DNA of 64,000 nt from Herpetosiphon geysericola (GTDB lineage: Bacteria > Chloroflexota > Chloroflexia > Chloroflexales > Herpetosiphonaceae): positions 310,001-374,000 of the forward strand of contig NZ_LGKP01000022.1 in the NCBI RefSeq assembly GCF_001306135.1. Direction: 5' to 3'. Each line of letters opens with the position of its first letter. Position 1 is the first letter of the stretch. A program made the position numbers and the translations under genes. A model generated the notes under the pieces. That model did no database searches, was not told the origin of the DNA, and was given only the letters and a program-made list of their open reading frames with translations. Below, in pieces: positions 60,534-64,000 of the stretch.

Positions 60534-61237
60534 TGGTTGCTCATTTGCTGGGCTGCTGCCAACAAATCCCAGCCCATTGCTGTCTCCAAGCGGGTGCAGC
60601 CAGCGCTCAACAGTTCGCGGGCTTGGCCAAGCTCAGTAACACCATTAACTTTAATCCCCATCGCTGCGTTGATTGTGCGTCGCACATCAGCGACCAGCGT
60701 TGCTGAAACCGTCACCAAATCAAGCTCGTGGGTCGTTGCTTGGGCACAGGCTCGCAACCCAATTTGGGCCTGATCGCAGGCAGTTAAATTGAGTTTGATC
60801 AACGGCTTGGGATCATAGGAACCTGGCAGATTTGCTCTTAGCCAAGCCTCAAACTGTTCAGCCTCGCGCATAATCGCCTGCGGCACAAGTAATTCAATTT
60901 CGCTGACGCCAAGCCTCAGGGCATGCTCGGTTTGTTCGCGACTAAGGCTTATAATGCCGATGCGCAGCCCACTGCCAGCAGTTGCATCAACCCAAGCTTC
61001 TGCTTGCTCAAACGGCACGACCAAACAGCCAATTCCGGCGGCAATCGCTGCTTGCGCTTGGCGTTGGAGTTCAGCGAATGGCAGCACAGTGCTGATCAAT
61101 TGATCAAGCAAGGCAGCTAAGGCGCGGGGGGCATCGCTGCGCGCTTGCGGCAAGCCAACAAGTTGCGCACGTTCGCGCAGCGTTCGTAGCACCATTCTGC
61201 TTACTGTGGCTTCGACCGAATGGCGAATTGTAGTCAT
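60530..61237 (-). CDS. Degenerate deoxyribose-phosphate aldolase paralogue
   Basis: A 235-residue protein from the ATG at 61237 (AGGAG upstream). It follows the DeoC pattern: GIGCLVVP, VSEIELLVP, PLIKLNL, ELDLVTVSA and GIKVNGVTE align with the aldolase strands. The Schiff-base Lys of DFIKTST is Thr177 (DLVTVSA) and the catalytic Asp of EIDIVI is Glu115, so aldolase activity should be lost; Lys196 remains. It is divergent from a complete deoC and may act as a partner or regulator of it. Confidence 0.65.
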   Translation of the reverse strand: MTTIRHSVEATVSRMVLRTLRERAQLVGLPQARSDAPRALAALLDQLISTVLPFAELQRQAQAAIAAGIGCLVVPFEQAEAWVDATAGSGLRIGIISLSREQTEHALRLGVSEIELLVPQAIMREAEQFEAWLRANLPGSYDPKPLIKLNLTACDQAQIGLRACAQATTHELDLVTVSATLVADVRRTINAAMGIKVNGVTELGQARELLSAGCTRLETAMGWDLLAAAQQMSNQ

Positions 61238-61254
61238 CGAGATGAACTCCTTGC

Positions 61255-61285
61255 TTGCACTAAGCACAAGCGCTTGTGGTATTAT
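61255..61285 (+). promoter_or_regulatory. deoC promoter with LacI-type palindrome
   Basis: TTGCAC (61255-61260), a 19-base spacer and TATTAT (61280-61285) with a TGG extension. The spacer holds the perfect 14-base palindrome CACAAGCGCTTGTG (61265-61278), whose AAGCGCTT core fits LacI/GalR-family operators (AAnCGnTT). It lies between the two divergent genes. Confidence 0.65.
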
Positions 61286-61371
61286 CAGCGCAACAATCCG
61301 CATTGTGGATACCGAATTCTGATACTACCAATATGGGTTGGGCGGTTGTGGCTCGACCCCAAGGATGAACT

Positions 61372-62358
61372 ATGCAAACCGAAGTGGAGCGTGTCACGGC
61401 AATGACGCACGAACAACGTAACCCCATCAGCCCGCTCGACCTTGGCTGGGTCAATAGCTTGCGCGTCAATCGCTCGGCAGTCGAGCGCCGCGTGAGCACT
61501 TTGCCAAATCGGCGCACGGTTAAAAAGGATTGGCAGGCAGCCTGGCTGTTAAAAGCAATTAGCTGCATGGATTTAACCACCCTCTCTGGTGATGATACCG
61601 TTGGCACTGTCCAGCGTTTATGTTTAAAAGCCCGCCAACCAATTCGCGGCGATTTGGTCGATGCACTTGGGATTCGCAGCCTTAACCTGACGGTTGGTGC
61701 GGTCTGTGTTTACCATACCTTTGTTGAAACCGCAGTGCAAGCACTTAAAGGTACTGCTATTCCAGTTGCTGCGGTCTCAACTGCCTTCCCCGCTGGCTTG
61801 GCCCCAATGGAGCTGCGCTTGCGCGAGATTGAAGCTTCGGTGGCTGCTGGCGCAAGTGAAATCGATATTGTGATTTCGCGCCATCTGGTGCTCAATGGCG
61901 ATTGGCAAGCCTTATACGACGAAGTGCGGCTTTTTCGCGAAGCGTGTGGCGAAGCCCATATGAAAACGATTTTGGCAACTGGCGAGCTAGGCACTTTGCG
62001 CAATATTGCCCAAGCCAGCCTGGTTTGTATGTTAGCTGGCGCTGATTTTATCAAAACTTCGACTGGCAAAGAGCCAGTTAATGCAACCCTGCCAGTTTCG
62101 TTGGTGATGGTGCGCGCCATCCGCGATTACTATGAGCAAACTGGTTATAAAGTTGGCTTCAAGCCCGCTGGTGGCATCCGAACTGCTAAGCAATCATTGG
62201 ATTGGCTGGCCTTGATCAAGGAAGAACTTGGCGATGCTTGGCTGCATCCACATCTGTTTCGCTATGGCGCGAGCGCGTTGCTGGGCGATATTGAACGCCA
62301 ATTAGAGCATTATGTAACTGGCCAATATTCGTCAGCAATTCGCCATCCAATGGGGTAG
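61372..62358 (+). CDS. deoC: Deoxyribose-phosphate aldolase
   Basis: A 328-residue class I aldolase that splits 2-deoxyribose 5-phosphate into glyceraldehyde 3-phosphate and acetaldehyde in deoxynucleoside catabolism. The Schiff-base Lys228 is in DFIKTSTGK, with Lys264 in GFKPAGGIR and Asp165 in EIDIVI. It carries an N-terminal extension of about 60 residues and a C-terminal tail. AAGGA precedes the ATG. A small DoxX gene follows four bases downstream. Confidence 0.95.
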   Translation: MQTEVERVTAMTHEQRNPISPLDLGWVNSLRVNRSAVERRVSTLPNRRTVKKDWQAAWLLKAISCMDLTTLSGDDTVGTVQRLCLKARQPIRGDLVDALGIRSLNLTVGAVCVYHTFVETAVQALKGTAIPVAAVSTAFPAGLAPMELRLREIEASVAAGASEIDIVISRHLVLNGDWQALYDEVRLFREACGEAHMKTILATGELGTLRNIAQASLVCMLAGADFIKTSTGKEPVNATLPVSLVMVRAIRDYYEQTGYKVGFKPAGGIRTAKQSLDWLALIKEELGDAWLHPHLFRYGASALLGDIERQLEHYVTGQYSSAIRHPMG

Positions 62359-62362
62359 TGCA

Positions 62363-62728
62363 ATGAAACGTGTCGTTCGTGGGTTGCTTGCAAGTTTTAT
62401 GCTGGGCGTTGGGGTATTACACTTTACCAATCCCAAGCCATTCGTCAAAATTGTACCACCTTCGTTGCCTCGACCACGGAGTTTGGTCTATCTGAGCGGC
62501 CTGTTTGAGATTTTAGGTGGCCTTGGTTTATTGTTGCCTAGCGTGCGGCGCAAAGCTGGTTTAGGCTTGATGGCCTTGTATTTGGCGGTTTTTCCCGCCA
62601 ACATTCAGATGCTCAAGCAAAACGCACCACTGTTTGGCAAACAACGCCCATTTTTATTGTGGCTGCGCTTGCCGTTTCAACCATTGCTCATTTGGTTGGC
62701 ATGGTGGGTTTCCAGCGACGATAACTAG
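62363..62728 (+). CDS. DoxX-like membrane protein
   Basis: A 121-residue protein with four membrane helices and the DoxX pattern: GVLHFTNPKPFVKIVPPSLP, SGLFEILGGLGLLLP and ALYLAVFPANIQML. The role of the family is unclear. It is co-transcribed with deoC, four bases apart. Confidence 0.85.
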   Translation: MKRVVRGLLASFMLGVGVLHFTNPKPFVKIVPPSLPRPRSLVYLSGLFEILGGLGLLLPSVRRKAGLGLMALYLAVFPANIQMLKQNAPLFGKQRPFLLWLRLPFQPLLIWLAWWVSSDDN

Positions 62729-62752
62729 TTGCCCTAACTAAGATTAAAAAAC

Positions 62753-62792
62753 GAATCCCTGCGCTGAAGTTGTGCAGGGATTCATGCTTTTT
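62753..62792 (+). terminator. Bidirectional terminator between DoxX and GNAT genes
   Basis: A perfect ten-pair stem GAATCCCTGC/GCAGGGATTC with an 11-base loop, a T run to the right (62784-62792) and an A run to the left that serves the opposite strand. Confidence 0.85.
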
Positions 62793-63321
62793 AGCCGAGA
62801 TTTGCCCATGCCTGTCTCGTTTGGCGAAACAGCACATGCGGCAGGTTAGCACGCTCAAAATTGCGTTCATAGACCATGCCTAATTTTTCTGCCACCCGTT
62901 GCGAGGCATAATTCGTTGTCATGGTGAACAACACCAGCGAATCGAGCTGTAATTGCGCAAAGGCCACCGCCCGCGCTTGGCGCGCAATTTCGGTTGCCAG
63001 GCCTTGGCCCCACCATTCGGGCAATAAGGCATAGGCAATTTCGGTCTCTGGCTGATTATCGAGCTGAACCAAGCGCAAACCGCCGCGCCCCACAAACGCC
63101 CCGCTAGCCCGATCGTGAAATACACATAAGCCATAGCCTGCTTGCTGCCAATCCTGCACTTGGGTTTCCAAGCCTTGCTGGGTGCGTTGGCGATCTTGCA
63201 GGCCACCAAGGGTTGCCATCATGGTTGGATTTTGGTGCATCGCGGCGATTAAATCGATGTGTTCAAGGCCAATTTTGCTGGCAACCAAACGTTGCGTCGA
63301 GAAAACCTCAGGATCGAGCAT
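62791..63321 (-). CDS. GNAT-family N-acetyltransferase
   Basis: A 176-residue acetyltransferase of the RimJ/RimL type. It has FSTQRLVASKIGLEHIDLI at the N-terminus, the acetyl-CoA region ALLPEWWGQGLATEIARQARAVAF, and ASQRVAEKLGMVYERNF near the C-terminus. The substrate is unknown. It converges on the deoC-doxX transcript. Confidence 0.9.
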   Translation of the reverse strand: MLDPEVFSTQRLVASKIGLEHIDLIAAMHQNPTMMATLGGLQDRQRTQQGLETQVQDWQQAGYGLCVFHDRASGAFVGRGGLRLVQLDNQPETEIAYALLPEWWGQGLATEIARQARAVAFAQLQLDSLVLFTMTTNYASQRVAEKLGMVYERNFERANLPHVLFRQTRQAWANLG

Positions 63322-63488
63322 AAAACCTCGTATGCAATTTCAAATCAGCGATTGTGACCAAAATTAATTATCAGTTAAGCATGGTAGGCACTGATCTTGC
63401 CTATCGCAAGCGACATAAGTATGATACTATCAGCATGGCATCGTTGCCCTACATCGTCCCCATTCGCTGATAGAATTGGAGGTACGCT

Positions 63489-63917
63489 ATGAAGATCAAG
63501 CATGTGCTTGCAACCAAAAGTCCAATCATTCATACGATCAATCCCCAAACACCACTCAGCCAAGCCGTTGCGATTTTATCCGAACACAACATTGGCGCGT
63601 TGGTGGTGATTGAAGATGATCGGATTGCGGGAATTATCTCCGAGCGGGATATTATTCGGGCTGCCGCCCAAGACCCAGCAATTTTTGAGCGTCAAGTGCA
63701 GCATGTGATGACGGCCAATGTAATAACCGGTCGCCCCAGTGATGATCTTAAAGCGGTGCTCCAAACCATGACAAGCCGCCGCTTTCGCCATTTGCCAATT
63801 CTCGATGGTGACATTCTGCTTGGCATTGTGTCGATTGGCGATGTTGTCAAGGCCCAACTTGGGGAATATGAAGGCAAGCTCGATACCCTCGAAACTCAAA
63901 TTATCGAAGAGGGCTAG
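63489..63917 (+). CDS. CBS-domain protein
   Basis: A 142-residue protein with two CBS motifs (about 8-62 with HNIGALVVIEDDRIAGIISERDIIR, and 75-130 with RRFRHLPILDGDILLGIVSIGDVVK). Such stand-alone pairs bind adenosine nucleotides and regulate partner enzymes. GGAGG precedes the ATG. It lies 20 bases before the flavoprotein start at 63938. Confidence 0.92.
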   Translation: MKIKHVLATKSPIIHTINPQTPLSQAVAILSEHNIGALVVIEDDRIAGIISERDIIRAAAQDPAIFERQVQHVMTANVITGRPSDDLKAVLQTMTSRRFRHLPILDGDILLGIVSIGDVVKAQLGEYEGKLDTLETQIIEEG

Positions 63918-63937
63918 ACGCTCAAAGGATTGTTATC

Positions 63938-64000
63938 ATGACAACTGTGGGAACTGAAGCGCAGCCATTACGGGTTGCGATCATTGGTTCTGGGCCATCG
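63938..64000 (+). CDS. Flavoprotein start, ferredoxin-NADP reductase-like (partial)
   Basis: The last 63 bases encode the first 21 residues of a protein: a short lead, then RVAIIGSGPS, the FAD-binding GxGxxG start of pyridine-nucleotide oxidoreductases. The GSGPS pattern is common in adrenodoxin-reductase-type and thioredoxin-reductase-type enzymes. AAAGGA precedes the ATG. The rest is outside the window. Confidence 0.65.
   Translation, partial: MTTVGTEAQPLRVAIIGSGPS

Overview
The window is a 64 kb piece of a bacterial chromosome, most likely from a Herpetosiphon-like member of the Chloroflexota. This is an inference from several signs. GC content is moderate. S12 carries the insertion, about 13 residues long, that monoderm-type S12 proteins have. 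Secreted proteins have Thr/Pro-rich linkers and short hydrophobic tails, and one has FGYP/YW repeats. Intergenic DNA holds word-like repeats of the 'ccacgaagaacgcgaag' kind. I see no prophage, insertion sequence, CRISPR array or large defence island.

Region by region. 1-3.5 kb: a partial metallo-beta-lactamase hydrolase, an unknown gene paired with a beta-class DNA methyltransferase, a variant HD-GYP protein and an exported protein made of 23-residue repeats. 3.5-10.2 kb: an MFS exporter with a possible leader peptide, htpG, an RNA-ligase gene broken by one base, and a secreted GH26 mannanase with two binding modules. 10.5-18.1 kb: an orphan membrane histidine kinase, a glycosyltransferase, a candidate small RNA, and a glycerol/ether-lipid operon (GntR regulator, alkyl-DHAP-synthase-like flavoprotein, GlpD) with a clear promoter and operator. 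18.6-20.8 kb: a NADAR protein, a zinc ribbon, a coiled-coil protein and a glycosidase on one strand. 21-26.6 kb: a TM2 protein, a complete four-gene compatible-solute ABC operon, a small lipoprotein and an HtrA protease. 26.9-31.3 kb: two paralogous secreted PPC/P-domain proteins. 31.4-37.8 kb: deoxynucleoside kinase, aldo/keto reductase, ferredoxin, a degenerate cyanophycin-synthetase-like protein, a zinc alcohol dehydrogenase and an ABC exporter. 37.9-42.3 kb: YugP-type protease, a 40-residue membrane peptide, a PASTA Ser/Thr kinase, an old-yellow-enzyme reductase behind a 46-bp dyad, and two small genes behind a LexA-box-like promoter.

42.7-47.5 kb: DUF309 and zinc-ribbon genes, thymidylate kinase, an R3H/AAA ATPase and a double-GNAT protein. 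48-53.3 kb: an envelope redox cluster with an iron-sulfur membrane protein, FixH-like and copper/cytochrome-type small proteins, DsbB, DsbA-like protein, and a Cys-rich MerR regulator facing a small Cys-tailed membrane protein. 53.4-64 kb: a secreted propeller protein, elongator and initiator tRNA-Met, a membrane STAS protein, the str genes rpsL-rpsG-fusA behind a structured leader, a degenerate and a canonical deoC facing each other, DoxX, GNAT and CBS proteins, and the start of a flavoprotein gene.

The most interesting unexplained signals are the promoter-terminator unit at about 14.07-14.18 kb, the rpsL leader with an early terminator, the 46-bp dyad before the flavin reductase, the LexA-like promoter of the small two-gene operon, the degenerate enzyme paralogues (CphA-like, DeoC-like), and a dispersed double-hairpin element present four times.
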